Origin: Enterovibrio norvegicus_B
GTDB taxonomy: Bacteria > Pseudomonadota > Gammaproteobacteria > Enterobacterales > Vibrionaceae
DNA length: 64,000 nt
NCBI RefSeq assembly: GCF_002876705.1
Contig: NZ_MDAG01000068.1
Location: 62,001 to 126,000, forward strand
Direction of reading: 5' to 3'
This document shows positions 25,672-34,374 of the stretch, in pieces; within the stretch, counting starts at the first letter, position 1, and the number at the start of each line of letters is the position of its first letter. The position numbers were made by a program, and so were the translations under genes. The notes under the pieces were generated by a model, which did not search any database, had not been told where the DNA came from, and worked only from the letters and a program-made list of their open reading frames with translations.

Positions 25672-25791
25672 ACGGCGATTAACTGTCTGATAGTGTGAGA
25701 ATAAAAGTATCGGAATTCATGCCTTTTATTTATTGCTAGCACATAATTATCGCCAGTCAATACCGCGTGGTAATAAATATTTTTAAAATCC

Positions 25792-25809
25792 TGTAAAAAT
25801 AGGTTTGCA
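25792..25809 (+). promoter_or_regulatory. TyrR box upstream of aroG
   Basis: TGTAAA-N6-TTTGCA matches the TyrR consensus TGTAAA-N6-TTTACA at 11 of 12 fixed positions. It overlaps a plausible -35 (TTGCAC, 25805-25810; -10 TAAGTT, 25828-25833, 17-bp spacer), the position expected for repression. In E. coli aroG is repressed by TyrR with aromatic amino acids. Confidence 0.65.
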
Positions 25810-25905
25810 CTCACGTTGGATTGGCGATAAGTTAACGACATATGAAGGAAGCATACGTTGTTTTGAACAAACAAAATGACGGCAAGAAATGAAAAAGGGT
25901 GAAAT

Positions 25906-26967
25906 ATGAGCATTTATCAAACAGACGACGTTCGCATCAGCAAAATCAAAGAACTTTTGCCGCCAGTAGCGATCCTAGAAAAATTCCCGGCAACAGATAA
26001 CGCGTCAGAAACCGTGTTTAATGCTCGCCAATCCATCCATAACATTCTTAACGACCAAGATGATCGTTTGCTGATTGTTATCGGCCCATGTTCAATCCAT
26101 GATCCAGAAGCGGCTGTTGAGTACGCAAAGAAACTAAAACCTTTGCGCGAAAAACTGAAAGGTCAGCTTGAAATTGTTATGCGTGTGTATTTTGAAAAGC
26201 CGCGTACAACAGTAGGTTGGAAAGGTCTTATCAACGACCCATACATGGATAACAGCTTCAAATTGAACGATGGTCTTCGTATTGGTCGTAAACTGTTGTT
26301 GGACATTACTGATATGGGCCTTCCAACGGCAGGTGAGTTCCTCGATATGATCACACCTCAGTACATGGGTGATTTGATCAGCTGGGGTGCAATCGGCGCG
26401 CGTACGACCGAATCTCAGGTTCACCGTGAACTGGCGTCAGGCCTTTCTTGTCCTGTCGGCTTCAAAAACGGTACCGACGGCAACATCAAGATCGCAACAG
26501 ACGCGATTCGCTCAGCAGAGTCACCGCACCACTTCTTGTCTGTGACCAAATACGGCCATTCGGCGATTGTAGAAACTGCAGGTAATGAAGATTGCCACAT
26601 CATTTTGCGTGGCGGTAAAGAGCCTAACTATTCCGCGGAGCATGTTTCTGCGATTCAAGAGCAGCTTGATTCTGCAAAACTACGTAACAAACTGATGATT
26701 GATTTCAGCCATGCAAACAGCAGCAAAGACTACAAACGTCAAGCGGTTGTTGCTGATGACGTAGCAAACCAAGTGGCTGGTGGCAATGATGCTATCTTCG
26801 GTGTGATGATTGAAAGCCATCTCGTTGAAGGTCGTCAGGATCTGGTTGATGGCAAAGCTGCAGTATACGGCCAGAGTATCACTGATGCTTGTATTGGCTG
26901 GGAAATGACTGAGCAGGTTCTTCAACGTCTCGCTGATGCTGTAGAAGAGCGTCGCGCTGCTAAATAA
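25906..26967 (+). CDS. aroG: 3-deoxy-7-phosphoheptulonate (DAHP) synthase, AroG type
   Basis: This is the first enzyme of the shikimate pathway, condensing phosphoenolpyruvate and erythrose 4-phosphate. The 353-residue sequence is very close to E. coli AroG (the Phe-sensitive isozyme) throughout, with IGPCSIHDP (about 59-67), VYFEKPRTTVGWKG, GARTTESQVHRELASG and the metal-binding DFSHANS. The N-terminus (DDVRISKIKELLPP) also resembles AroG, which contributes to the allosteric Phe site. A TyrR box lies 96 bp upstream of the ATG and a strong terminator follows. Confidence 0.96.
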   Translation: MSIYQTDDVRISKIKELLPPVAILEKFPATDNASETVFNARQSIHNILNDQDDRLLIVIGPCSIHDPEAAVEYAKKLKPLREKLKGQLEIVMRVYFEKPRTTVGWKGLINDPYMDNSFKLNDGLRIGRKLLLDITDMGLPTAGEFLDMITPQYMGDLISWGAIGARTTESQVHRELASGLSCPVGFKNGTDGNIKIATDAIRSAESPHHFLSVTKYGHSAIVETAGNEDCHIILRGGKEPNYSAEHVSAIQEQLDSAKLRNKLMIDFSHANSSKDYKRQAVVADDVANQVAGGNDAIFGVMIESHLVEGRQDLVDGKAAVYGQSITDACIGWEMTEQVLQRLADAVEERRAAK

Positions 26968-26996
26968 TGCGCAACAGACAATAGATTGAATTCGAG

Positions 26997-27027
26997 GCCC
27001 GCAGCATGATGCTGCGGGCTTTTTTTA
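26997..27027 (+). terminator. Intrinsic terminator of aroG
   Basis: GCCCGCAGC, loop ATGAT, GCTGCGGGC followed by seven T. This is a strong GC-rich stem just after the aroG stop. Confidence 0.93.
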
Positions 27028-27373
27028 TGCGTGAAATTCAATGAAAGCCCTTTCTTTACGAAGAGGGTAGGGAAAGCGGTATAAGTACGTATTAGTCAAA
27101 TTTTCAGGGTCAGAGTTTGGGTTTCTCAGACACGTTAGCGCATGAAATACGGTGATTGGTTAACGATAAATTAACACATGATAGAAAAGCTTGATTAACA
27201 CGAGTGACAATAAAATGACGGGAGCGCCAATAACCCGTAAAAATAAGTGTAACCTGTGTCACTGAAATGAAAGATGCCGAAAATATCTTAATATTTGGTG
27301 GATTGTTATGTAACTTGCCCATTCTGGGTGGCCATGTTGGGATATTTGTTTGTTCTCAAATGAAGAGGCCAAA
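27028..27373. other. Intergenic region, no gene recognised
   Basis: About 350 A/T-rich bp between the aroG terminator and the LacI-type palindrome. A 70-codon minus-strand frame lies here but has no ribosome-binding site or protein-like character. Nothing else was recognised. Confidence 0.5.
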
Positions 27374-27385
27374 GAAAGCGCTTTC
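27374..27385. promoter_or_regulatory. LacI-family operator palindrome upstream of sugar symporter
   Basis: GAAAGCGCTTTC is a perfect 12-bp palindrome with the central GC step and flanking A/T tract (AAA before, TTTT after) typical of LacI/GalR-family operators. It lies 105 bp before the GPH transporter start. No LacI-type regulator gene is present in the window. Confidence 0.6.
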
Positions 27386-27490
27386 TTTTTGTGTTTTTAG
27401 AGGTATCTGTTGTTTGGTTCCGGTTTGAAGTCACTCGCACTAGACCGTTACTATCAGTACACGTATTCACATATGGTTAACAAATGAGTT

Positions 27491-28939
27491 ATGTCGCAAA
27501 CTGAAGCAACAGCCAATCCTAGCAACGTAGTCAGAGCCGATGTTCCTATAAAGCAAAAAGGAGCATACGGTGCTGGTACACTCACACTAAACCTCCTGCC
27601 TGGAGCGCTTGGTGTATTTTCGTTCTTTTTGATCACCGCGTTTGGTATTGACCCGTTTTTAGCCGGTCTACTGGGTGGTCTTCCTCGATTATTCGATGCC
27701 TTGACCGATCCAATCATGGGCTTTATCACGGATAACACCAAATCACGATGGGGGCGCAGAAGACCTTATATCGTGGTTGGTGCAATCTTGAGTGGCGTAT
27801 TCTTTGCGTTACTTTGGCAACTCGACCCTGAAGCATCTCAAGCGTATAACTTTTGGTATTTCCTCATTTTCTCGCTGATCTTCACCATTGGTAACACCAT
27901 GTTCGCAACACCGTTTGTTGCCTTGGGTTACGAGATGACTTCTGATTACAACGAACGTACGCGTCTGATGGCGTTTGCTCAAACCATGGGTCAAATCGCT
28001 TGGATGATCGTACCTTGGTTCTGGGTTATGATTGCAGACCCTGAGCTGTTTGACTCCCAAGCTGAAGGTGTTCGCACGCTCTCGTTGTATGTGGCTGGTG
28101 CCTGTATCGTATTGGGTATTCTTCCGGGCTTGTTCTGTAAGGGTATTGATTCGAACAAAATGGAAAACCGTGCTGAAATTTCGTTTGCAACCATTTGGAC
28201 AAACTTAGCCGCGGTATTCTCTGGCATTAAGAAAGTGTTCAAAAACGGTCCATTCGTTAGATTGTGTGGCGCGACGTTCCTTGTCTTTAATGGCTTCCAG
28301 CTTGTTGCTTCGTTTAGCTTCTTTATCATCGTATTCCACATGTTTGACGGCGATTATGGTGCAACAGGTAGCTGGCCAGCATGGTTCTCTACCATCAGTG
28401 CAATCACGACCGCGTTTTTGGTTATCCCGATCATTACTTGGATGGCAAACAAGTGGGGCAAACGTAACGCTTTCGTCATCTCAACCATGATCTCTATTGT
28501 CGGTTATGCGCTGAAATGGTGGGGTTTCGATCCTTCAAACCCTTGGATGATCTTCATGCCTATCCCGCTGATGTCATTTGGTATTGGTGGTCTGTTCACA
28601 TTGATGATGAGTATGACGGCGGATGTGTGTGACATGGATGAGCTGGATAACGGTATGCCACGTCGCGAAGGTACATTCGGCGCGATCTACTGGTTGATGG
28701 TTAAACTCGGTCAGGCGCTTGCTCTAATCCTAGGTGGTCTAGTGATTAAGCTGGTCGGCTTTGATCCTGGCGCAGCAAGTCAATCTGCTGAAACGATGAT
28801 TAATTTGCGTCTTGCAGACATCATCATTCCAGCATCAACGGCTGCACTCGCTATCCTCGTTATGTGGAACTACGACCTTACGGAAGAGAAAGCCCGCGCG
28901 ATTAAAGCGAAGCTGGTTTCACTTCGTGGTGAGTTGTAA
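27491..28939 (+). CDS. Glycoside-pentoside-hexuronide (GPH) cation symporter
   Basis: A 482-residue MFS-type symporter of the GPH family (MelB, XylP, YicJ relatives) with twelve membrane segments. The family motif after TM2 is present (FDALTDPIMGFITDNTKSRWGRRRP, quoted in part; residues about 75-97). The sugar is not predictable, since no glycoside hydrolase or sugar kinase gene is adjacent. A LacI-type palindrome upstream suggests induction by a sugar. The ribosome-binding site before ATG 27491 is weak. A strong terminator follows. Confidence 0.93.
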   Translation: MSQTEATANPSNVVRADVPIKQKGAYGAGTLTLNLLPGALGVFSFFLITAFGIDPFLAGLLGGLPRLFDALTDPIMGFITDNTKSRWGRRRPYIVVGAILSGVFFALLWQLDPEASQAYNFWYFLIFSLIFTIGNTMFATPFVALGYEMTSDYNERTRLMAFAQTMGQIAWMIVPWFWVMIADPELFDSQAEGVRTLSLYVAGACIVLGILPGLFCKGIDSNKMENRAEISFATIWTNLAAVFSGIKKVFKNGPFVRLCGATFLVFNGFQLVASFSFFIIVFHMFDGDYGATGSWPAWFSTISAITTAFLVIPIITWMANKWGKRNAFVISTMISIVGYALKWWGFDPSNPWMIFMPIPLMSFGIGGLFTLMMSMTADVCDMDELDNGMPRREGTFGAIYWLMVKLGQALALILGGLVIKLVGFDPGAASQSAETMINLRLADIIIPASTAALAILVMWNYDLTEEKARAIKAKLVSLRGEL

Positions 28940-28978
28940 GCACGAGTATCGATGAGTCCTAACACAGGACTAAGCGAG

Positions 28979-29010
28979 AAAACGGTTCACTTCGGTGAGC
29001 CGTTTTTTTT
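28979..29010 (+). terminator. Intrinsic terminator after GPH symporter gene
   Basis: AACGGTTCAC, loop TTCG, GTGAGCCGTT followed by a run of T. The T.G/A.C mispairing in the stem is minimal, and the UUCG-type tetraloop is stable. Confidence 0.92.
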
Positions 29011-29086
29011 GCACTAAACAAAAGGTGTTAAGCATAAAGGTCTTCAGAAAAAACAAGCGATACAAAGGAGAACGAGAGAATAAACG

Positions 29087-30208
29087 CTATCTAAGTCCGT
29101 TCATGTCTCTGATGATTTGCTCGAATATTTTGCTAGAGATATCGATGAGGGTATCAGGGAAATCATAATGTGGGTCATGCAATGGTGGGTGCTCTGTGCC
29201 ACTACCTAGGCCAAAGAAAGCCGATGGCCATTGTGCGGAGTAAGCTGAAAAGTCTTCTGACCAACGCATGGGTTCATTGAGATCGGCAAAATGAAAACCA
29301 ATGTCCTTACAGGCTTGCTTGAGCAACATGTTGGCTTCACTGTGATTGATGGTTGCGTTGAAATTATCGTCCCAATCAATATCAAGTGTTAATCCATCGC
29401 GATCTGCATATGCCTTTGCTTTTTCCTCAAGTCCGTCACACAACTGTTGGAAGCATTTATTACTATCACTTCGCAGTGTAACCATGAGTTGCCCAGATTC
29501 TGGTGTTGTGCCAAATGCAGGTTGTCCTAGGTTTACGTGGACAAGGGTTGCCATCGTTAGACTACCCAATGTGATAGGGAGAGCTTCGATGTCTTGCATG
29601 AGCTCCCGAATAGCAAATGTTGGGTTAATTGCACTTTCTGGGTATGCCGCATGTGCTGTCTTGCCTTTAAAGGTGATGGACAGCCCCGTAGAAGCGCAAG
29701 CAAATGTATTTTCTCGACACAGTATTTGCCCTAATGGATAACCTGGAACGTTGTGGTATCCAAAGGCATAGTCAATTTTACCCTTATCCCATTTCTCATC
29801 ACTTAGCATCGCGAGTGCACCCTGGCCATTTTCTTCTGATGGCTGGAAAATCATCGTCACGGTGCCACGCTGCAAGGTGAACAATGACAATCGATATGCC
29901 AACGCCATGAGGCTCGCAGAGTGCCCGTCATGGCCGCATGCATGCATGATGCCGTCATGTTCTGAACTATGCTGGTGAACAGCGACTTCGTTAATGGGAA
30001 GCGCATCCGTGTCTGCTCGAAAAAGTAAGTGTGGTCCCGGTAATCCGCTGTCTATTTTTACCACGACACCGTGCCCACCTACATCTTCAATGGGTGAATA
30101 ACCAAATGTTCGTAAGGTTTTCACAAGGAGCTCATGCGTTCTTTTTTCAGAACCAGAAAGTTCGGGGGAGCGATGAAGTTGGTGGCGAAATAGAATCGGA
30201 TTAAACAT
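29087..30208 (-). CDS. M20-family amidohydrolase (M20D peptidase/aminoacylase type)
   Basis: A 373-residue M20D metallohydrolase, in the family of N-acyl-amino-acid and hippurate hydrolases. The metal-binding residues are visible: Cys91 and His93 in HACGHDGH (89-96), Glu125-Glu126 in PSEENGQG, His152 in GYHNVPG, and a C-terminal His in PPLHDPHYDF. The lid domain (about 175-290) is present. It is cytoplasmic with no signal peptide and is monocistronic; the ATG has GAGGG upstream. The natural substrate is unknown. Confidence 0.93.
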   Translation of the reverse strand: MFNPILFRHQLHRSPELSGSEKRTHELLVKTLRTFGYSPIEDVGGHGVVVKIDSGLPGPHLLFRADTDALPINEVAVHQHSSEHDGIMHACGHDGHSASLMALAYRLSLFTLQRGTVTMIFQPSEENGQGALAMLSDEKWDKGKIDYAFGYHNVPGYPLGQILCRENTFACASTGLSITFKGKTAHAAYPESAINPTFAIRELMQDIEALPITLGSLTMATLVHVNLGQPAFGTTPESGQLMVTLRSDSNKCFQQLCDGLEEKAKAYADRDGLTLDIDWDDNFNATINHSEANMLLKQACKDIGFHFADLNEPMRWSEDFSAYSAQWPSAFFGLGSGTEHPPLHDPHYDFPDTLIDISSKIFEQIIRDMNGLR

Positions 30209-30396
30209 AGCAACCCTCGTGATTATGAAAATTAGCCCACTACCATACGCGCGCAGTTAATGAGATTTTGTGACATAGATCTTATCTAAAACGTGAAAGC
30301 GTAGAGGGTTTAAAAACTGTAACAGTTGTGGCGGGGAGAGGGCATTTTAGGGTGTGATTTTAGAAGGAAATTGACGGATGAAAAAGGAAAAGAAAA

Positions 30397-30420
30397 AAGG
30401 CGGATGTCATATCCGCCTTA
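30397..30420 (-). terminator. Intrinsic terminator of the b561-yceI operon
   Basis: On the minus strand AAGGCGGATAT pairs with ATCCGCCTT and is followed by a T run. It lies 36 bp beyond the YceI-family gene stop. Confidence 0.85.
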
Positions 30421-30455
30421 AATAAAACTAATAAAGTGAGCAGGTTACGTTGTGA

Positions 30456-31025
30456 TTATTTACGCACACCTTCAACGTGAAGCTCAAGATCGACAAAGCT
30501 TGATGCGCCAACAACTGGAATATCAAAATCTGCCAGCTCTACGCGTGTTGTGCCTTCAAAGCCTGCACGGTAGCCGCCCCATGGGTCATCGCCTGCGCCA
30601 ATGAAGTTAGCCGCGATAACAATCGGCTTTGTTTTGCCGTGCAGTGTCAAATCGCCATTGATTGTGAGCGTACCGTCTGCATTTTCTGCAACAGAAGAGC
30701 TCTTAAAGGTTGCTGAAGAAAACTTCGATGCGTTGATGAAATCGTCACTGCGCAAGTGCTTGTCACGCTCAGCGTGGTTAGAATCAAGGCTTGTTGTATC
30801 GATAGTCACTAGGATTTCTGAGGCTGATACATTGGCAGGGTCGTATGAAAATTCGCCACCAAAGTCATTAAAACGACCTTTGATAAAGCTGTACCCCAAA
30901 TGCGGAACTTTGAAGTTTACCGACGCATGCGCACCTTTTGTATCGATAACGTAGTCAGCAGCCATCGCAAAAGTTGGTGACAAAGTTGCAGCTGCAAGTC
31001 CTAGAGCTAGAAGTGTTTTTTTCAT
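30456..31025 (-). CDS. YceI-family periplasmic lipocalin-like protein
   Basis: A 189-residue periplasmic protein with a standard signal peptide (MKKTLLALGL...AMAADY; cleavage after about residue 22) and the YceI extended beta-barrel pattern (SVNFKVPHLGYSFIKGRF, then DGDLTLHGKTKP-like segment and WGGYRAGFEG). YceI proteins bind isoprenoid or amphiphilic ligands in a lipocalin-like pocket; the exact role is unknown. Its ATG overlaps the cytochrome b561 stop by 4 bp, the same pairing as yceJ-yceI in E. coli. Confidence 0.93.
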   Translation of the reverse strand: MKKTLLALGLAAATLSPTFAMAADYVIDTKGAHASVNFKVPHLGYSFIKGRFNDFGGEFSYDPANVSASEILVTIDTTSLDSNHAERDKHLRSDDFINASKFSSATFKSSSVAENADGTLTINGDLTLHGKTKPIVIAANFIGAGDDPWGGYRAGFEGTTRVELADFDIPVVGASSFVDLELHVEGVRK

Positions 31026-31561
31026 GATGTTTTGTCTCCGATCATTTTCCGTAATGTATTGTCTTTATTGATGACATGGTGCTTTATGGCAGCGGCAGCA
31101 TGTAAAATGGCTAAGCCAATTAGCGTGAATGCAGCGTAATAGTGAACTGCACCCGCGATGTCAGATTGATTTGGAAATAACTCACCCATTGATGGCACAG
31201 AGAAGACATTGAAGACTTCAATTGCTCGACCATCAGAGGTAGAGATGAGATAACCTGAAACAAAAATCACGAACAGCAGAAGATAAATCGTATGGTGTGC
31301 AGCGTGTGCTGCTTTTCTTTCCAACGGTTTTCCTTCGATTGCTGGCGTGCCTTTAACGACGCGCCAAACCAATCTGAATACCGTTAAAGCAGCGAGGCAA
31401 ATACCGATAGATTTATGCCAGAAAGGGGCTGTTTTATACCAACTGCTGTAATACGTCAGATCAACCATCCACCAACCTACGGCAAAAAGTCCGACAACGA
31501 CAAGTGCTGTTAACCAATGAATGACGCGTAGCGTCAAATTGTAGTGTGAAGGGTTATCCAT
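31022..31561 (-). CDS. Cytochrome b561-family protein (YceJ-like)
   Basis: A 179-residue inner-membrane di-haem b cytochrome of the bacterial b561 family with four membrane helices. Candidate haem-ligand histidines occur in the helices: His14 region (RVIHWLTAL), PFWHKSIG, the AAHAAHHTIY segment and LAILHAAAAIKHH. It probably passes quinol electrons to a periplasmic acceptor. It forms an operon with the YceI-family gene. A Fur-box-like sequence overlaps the promoter region upstream. Confidence 0.93.
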   Translation of the reverse strand: MDNPSHYNLTLRVIHWLTALVVVGLFAVGWWMVDLTYYSSWYKTAPFWHKSIGICLAALTVFRLVWRVVKGTPAIEGKPLERKAAHAAHHTIYLLLFVIFVSGYLISTSDGRAIEVFNVFSVPSMGELFPNQSDIAGAVHYYAAFTLIGLAILHAAAAIKHHVINKDNTLRKMIGDKTS

Positions 31562-31586
31562 TCCTTTTTGTTTCCGATGTATTGTT

Positions 31587-31605
31587 GTTAATGAGAATTA
31601 TAATT
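31587..31605 (-). promoter_or_regulatory. Candidate Fur box and -10 of the cytochrome b561-yceI operon
   Basis: The 19-mer GTTAATGAGAATTATAATT matches the classical Fur consensus GATAATGATAATCATTATC at 14 of 19 positions. Read on the minus strand, it contains TATAAT, a consensus -10 positioned about 35 bp before the b561 ATG. Fur binding there would block RNA polymerase. This is a visual match only. Confidence 0.5.
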
Positions 31606-31709
31606 AATCGTGGCCAGAGTTTAACCAGCCACGATTGAACAACTTGTTCGAAAAAATAGAAGGAACTCACCGCCAGTTGTCCAATTATGCCGAACAAACC
31701 AGAGTTCTA

Positions 31710-32069
31710 TTACGTTTTCTGCCAACTCAGGCTGAGTGATACAGAGTCCGCAAACCTTAAAGCATGGGGCTTGTCTATGGTTACGCGCGAGTAAGTTACC
31801 CAATGATGCTCCGTCGTAATGTCTAGAACACTAGAAACTAATTTTTCGAGCAACAGGAATCGTCCATTTTCCACGTGATCGATTATGGTTTTTGTGATCA
31901 CCTTGTAATTCAGTGCGTCCTCAACGTTGTCGTTCATACAGGCTTTTTCGCCGGGGTAATGAATTTCTATGTTGAGGACGACGTCTTGCTTCTTCTGTTG
32001 CTCTTCATCATTGAAACCAATATAGGTGCGAAGACGTAGGTTCGTGATAGTAATGATGGCGTTTTGCAT
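31710..32069 (-). CDS. folX: Dihydroneopterin triphosphate 2-prime-epimerase FolX
   Basis: The 119-residue protein is close to E. coli FolX (LRLRTYIGF, QDVVLNIEIHYP, LNYKVITKTII, LLEKLVSSVLD, HHWVTYSRVTIDKPHALRFADSVS, quoted in pieces). FolX epimerises dihydroneopterin triphosphate to the monapterin form, the first step towards tetrahydromonapterin. It is the second gene after folM on the minus strand with a 25-bp gap, so both pathway steps are co-expressed. Confidence 0.96.
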   Translation of the reverse strand: MQNAIITITNLRLRTYIGFNDEEQQKKQDVVLNIEIHYPGEKACMNDNVEDALNYKVITKTIIDHVENGRFLLLEKLVSSVLDITTEHHWVTYSRVTIDKPHALRFADSVSLSLSWQKT

Positions 32070-32094
32070 AGTCGGTATCCGTTATTTTGGTGAA

Positions 32095-32820
32095 TTACTT
32101 GAGCGCGCGACCGCCGTCTAAGTTGACACTTTGACCCGTCATGTATGCGCTTTTTAATATGAAGTCTACGGCGTTTACTGCTTCACGTTCGCCAGGTGCT
32201 ATACCCATCAATGACTTAGAAAGGGCTTTCTTTTTATAGCTCTCAGAATCGCCCGCATTAAACATGATAAGGGCAGGGGCGATGCTATTCACTTTCACTC
32301 TAGGCGCCAGCTTCTGGGCAAATGAAAGGGTGAGGTTTTCCAGCGCAGCTTTACTTGCTGCATAGGCAATGTGCTTGGCACTTCCTTTGCGCACTACGTA
32401 GTCCGTAAAGTGAATGATGTCGGCGCTCCCAGTTTCATTGCCTGTGGTTGATCCTTTTAAGAACGGATGTAACGCTAAATTGAGTAAATAAGGTGTTTTA
32501 ACATGAATTTGCATCATTTGATCAAGCAACGCGGGGTAGTCATCGGTTTGGCTTTCCGCATTCCAGTCTGATGCGTTGTGTATCAATGCACGGACTTGAA
32601 CGCCTAAACCGGCAATGTGATTTGCAAAAGATGTGATGCCTTCATTGGTGGAGAAGTCCGCATGGATGCACTCCACGCCACGTTCTCTTAAATCAGAAAT
32701 TGCTTTGTGTTCCGTACGGTAGGACACAATAACGTGATAATTGCGTTCTGAAAAATGTTGGGCAAGGGCTAAGCCGACGCGTTGTCCTGCACCTGTGATC
32801 AAAATGGTCTCTTGAGCCAT
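32095..32820 (-). CDS. folM: Dihydromonapterin reductase FolM
   Basis: A 241-residue short-chain dehydrogenase. The NADP-binding glycine motif is TGAGQRVGLALA (about 9-20), and the catalytic Tyr-x-x-x-Lys is YAASKAALE (about 146-154). Close similarity to FolM and linkage to folX identify it as the reductase making tetrahydromonapterin, the cofactor of bacterial phenylalanine hydroxylase in some species; no phhA lies here. The open frame starts at 32862, but the ATG at 32820 begins the MAQETILITGAG core. Confidence 0.92.
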   Translation of the reverse strand: MAQETILITGAGQRVGLALAQHFSERNYHVIVSYRTEHKAISDLRERGVECIHADFSTNEGITSFANHIAGLGVQVRALIHNASDWNAESQTDDYPALLDQMMQIHVKTPYLLNLALHPFLKGSTTGNETGSADIIHFTDYVVRKGSAKHIAYAASKAALENLTLSFAQKLAPRVKVNSIAPALIMFNAGDSESYKKKALSKSLMGIAPGEREAVNAVDFILKSAYMTGQSVNLDGGRALK

Positions 32821-32949
32821 ATAAAAGAATTCCGATGATAAACAGCAGGAAAAAATACGCATGGGCGTGGAGAAAGATCATTTTCTTGCTGTGTTTGAAT
32901 GAAAATCATACGTTTAGAAGATATTAGCAGAACGAATTAAGGGGTGAGG

Positions 32950-33654
32950 ATGCAGAAAACAGTATTGGTGGCTGGCTCACATGGAACGATTGGTCGTGCA
33001 ATTATTGATACACTTAGGTGTCAGGGTTATCACGTCATCAGCATAAGCCGTCATGGTGATCCATCGGACGAGCACCTTTGTGTTGATATGACAGACCAAG
33101 GCAACGTTGAGAGGATTACCCGCTTTCTCACGCCGCATATCTCGACATTACACGGGGTTATTCAATGTGCAGGCGTGCTCCACAATCAGACGTATCAACC
33201 TGAGAAGAATCTTATGCAGTTGAATGAAGCGTGGCTGCATGAATCCATGCGTATCAATGTGCTTCCGTCAGTGGTTCTTGCTCAAGCGTTGTCACCTTTG
33301 CTAAATCGTAAGTCCTCGGTACGTTGGATATCATTAAGCGCAAAAGTAGGGAGCATCGAAGACAATGGGCTGGGTGGTTGGTACAGCTATCGAATGTCAA
33401 AAGCGGCGTTGAATATGTTTATCAAAAATCTAGCCATTGAGTGGGGGCGAAAGTCACCGGAAAGCAGTGTTATTGCCATGCACCCTGGAACAACCTCCAG
33501 TGATTTATCTGAACCGTTCACGAAAAACTGGCCCAAAGAAAAGCTGTATTCTCCAGAGATGACGGCGTCGCGCATTGTCAGTATGGTTACATCCATGACC
33601 CCCACTGACAGTGGACAGCTATACCACCATGATCATTCATCAATCCCTTGGTAG
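32950..33654 (+). CDS. Short-chain dehydrogenase/reductase
   Basis: A 234-residue SDR with the dinucleotide-binding motif VAGSHGTIGRAI (about 6-17) and the catalytic YSYRMSKAALN (Tyr and Lys at about 145 and 149). It resembles the CsgA/YdfG-like group that uses a short C-terminus. The ATG at 32950 is preferred to GTG 32944 because GGGG stands 5 bases before it. It is divergent from folM and may share the intergenic promoter region, but its substrate is unknown. Confidence 0.88.
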   Translation: MQKTVLVAGSHGTIGRAIIDTLRCQGYHVISISRHGDPSDEHLCVDMTDQGNVERITRFLTPHISTLHGVIQCAGVLHNQTYQPEKNLMQLNEAWLHESMRINVLPSVVLAQALSPLLNRKSSVRWISLSAKVGSIEDNGLGGWYSYRMSKAALNMFIKNLAIEWGRKSPESSVIAMHPGTTSSDLSEPFTKNWPKEKLYSPEMTASRIVSMVTSMTPTDSGQLYHHDHSSIPW

Positions 33655-33690
33655 GGGGTGTGCTATAGCATGAGGTTGCTGTCAGCGTGT

Positions 33691-34251
33691 TTAGTTCTTA
33701 ACGAGCAGCGAGGGTGTTGAGTACCTTCTTACTTGCCAGAATTTAGACGCCCAATACGGGTTGTCGAGTCGCGAGATAATGACGCCCTTTGACGACGAGG
33801 CATGCATGAACTGTTTCTCACCTACATATATTCCCACATGAAAGCGTTGAGCGCCTGTTTTGAAAAACACCAAATCGCCGTGCTTCGCCGCATTCAACGT
33901 TATTTTGTCACCTAATTTGACTTGCTGACGTGTGGTTCTTGGCAATGCATGTTGAAAAACGGTTCGATACGCAATCTGTGTGAAAGCGGAACAATCAATG
34001 CCTTTCTTATTTGCGCCACCCCATTGGTAAGGCGTGCCTTGCCACTCCTCATAGTAAGCACTGAGTGCCACATTTGTAGGGGATTCCATGTTTCCGAACG
34101 CTGCAAGCGTGTCGGGCCGTGGCGTTGTGTAATGGTGGGAAGCGGAAGCTTGCTCATTCGATGGTGTTGATTCACAGCCAGAAAGCGCCAAGCCTGCCAT
34201 TGCGATAATGGCAGTGAACAATCGGCGTTGATAATTCGGTGAGAAACGCAT
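33691..34251 (-). CDS. NlpC/P60-family lipoprotein (putative peptidoglycan endopeptidase)
   Basis: A 186-residue lipoprotein with lipobox LSGC (23-26) after a basic N-terminus, a short linker, and an NlpC/P60 domain. The catalytic triad is visible: Cys87 in DCSAFTQ, His138 in HVGIYVG and His150 in MHASSS. Family members such as NlpC and Spr cleave the D-glutamyl-mDAP bond in peptidoglycan. The residue after the lipid Cys is Glu, not Asp, which usually allows sorting to the outer membrane. Confidence 0.93.
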   Translation of the reverse strand: MRFSPNYQRRLFTAIIAMAGLALSGCESTPSNEQASASHHYTTPRPDTLAAFGNMESPTNVALSAYYEEWQGTPYQWGGANKKGIDCSAFTQIAYRTVFQHALPRTTRQQVKLGDKITLNAAKHGDLVFFKTGAQRFHVGIYVGEKQFMHASSSKGVIISRLDNPYWASKFWQVRRYSTPSLLVKN

Positions 34252-34374
34252 AGAAATATCGACTGGCTAGTCCAAATGATGTGAAAAGTCTAAAAGTGCA
34301 AATGACGATGCGCAAGAGCCTGCATTCAGCGGTAGGCTCAATGTCTCACCCTTGAACCGTGTTTTTACAACTTT

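Noticed and set aside
27110..27322. 70-codon minus-strand ORF upstream of the symporter gene
   Set aside because: No ribosome-binding site or similarity; lies in the promoter-proximal intergenic DNA.
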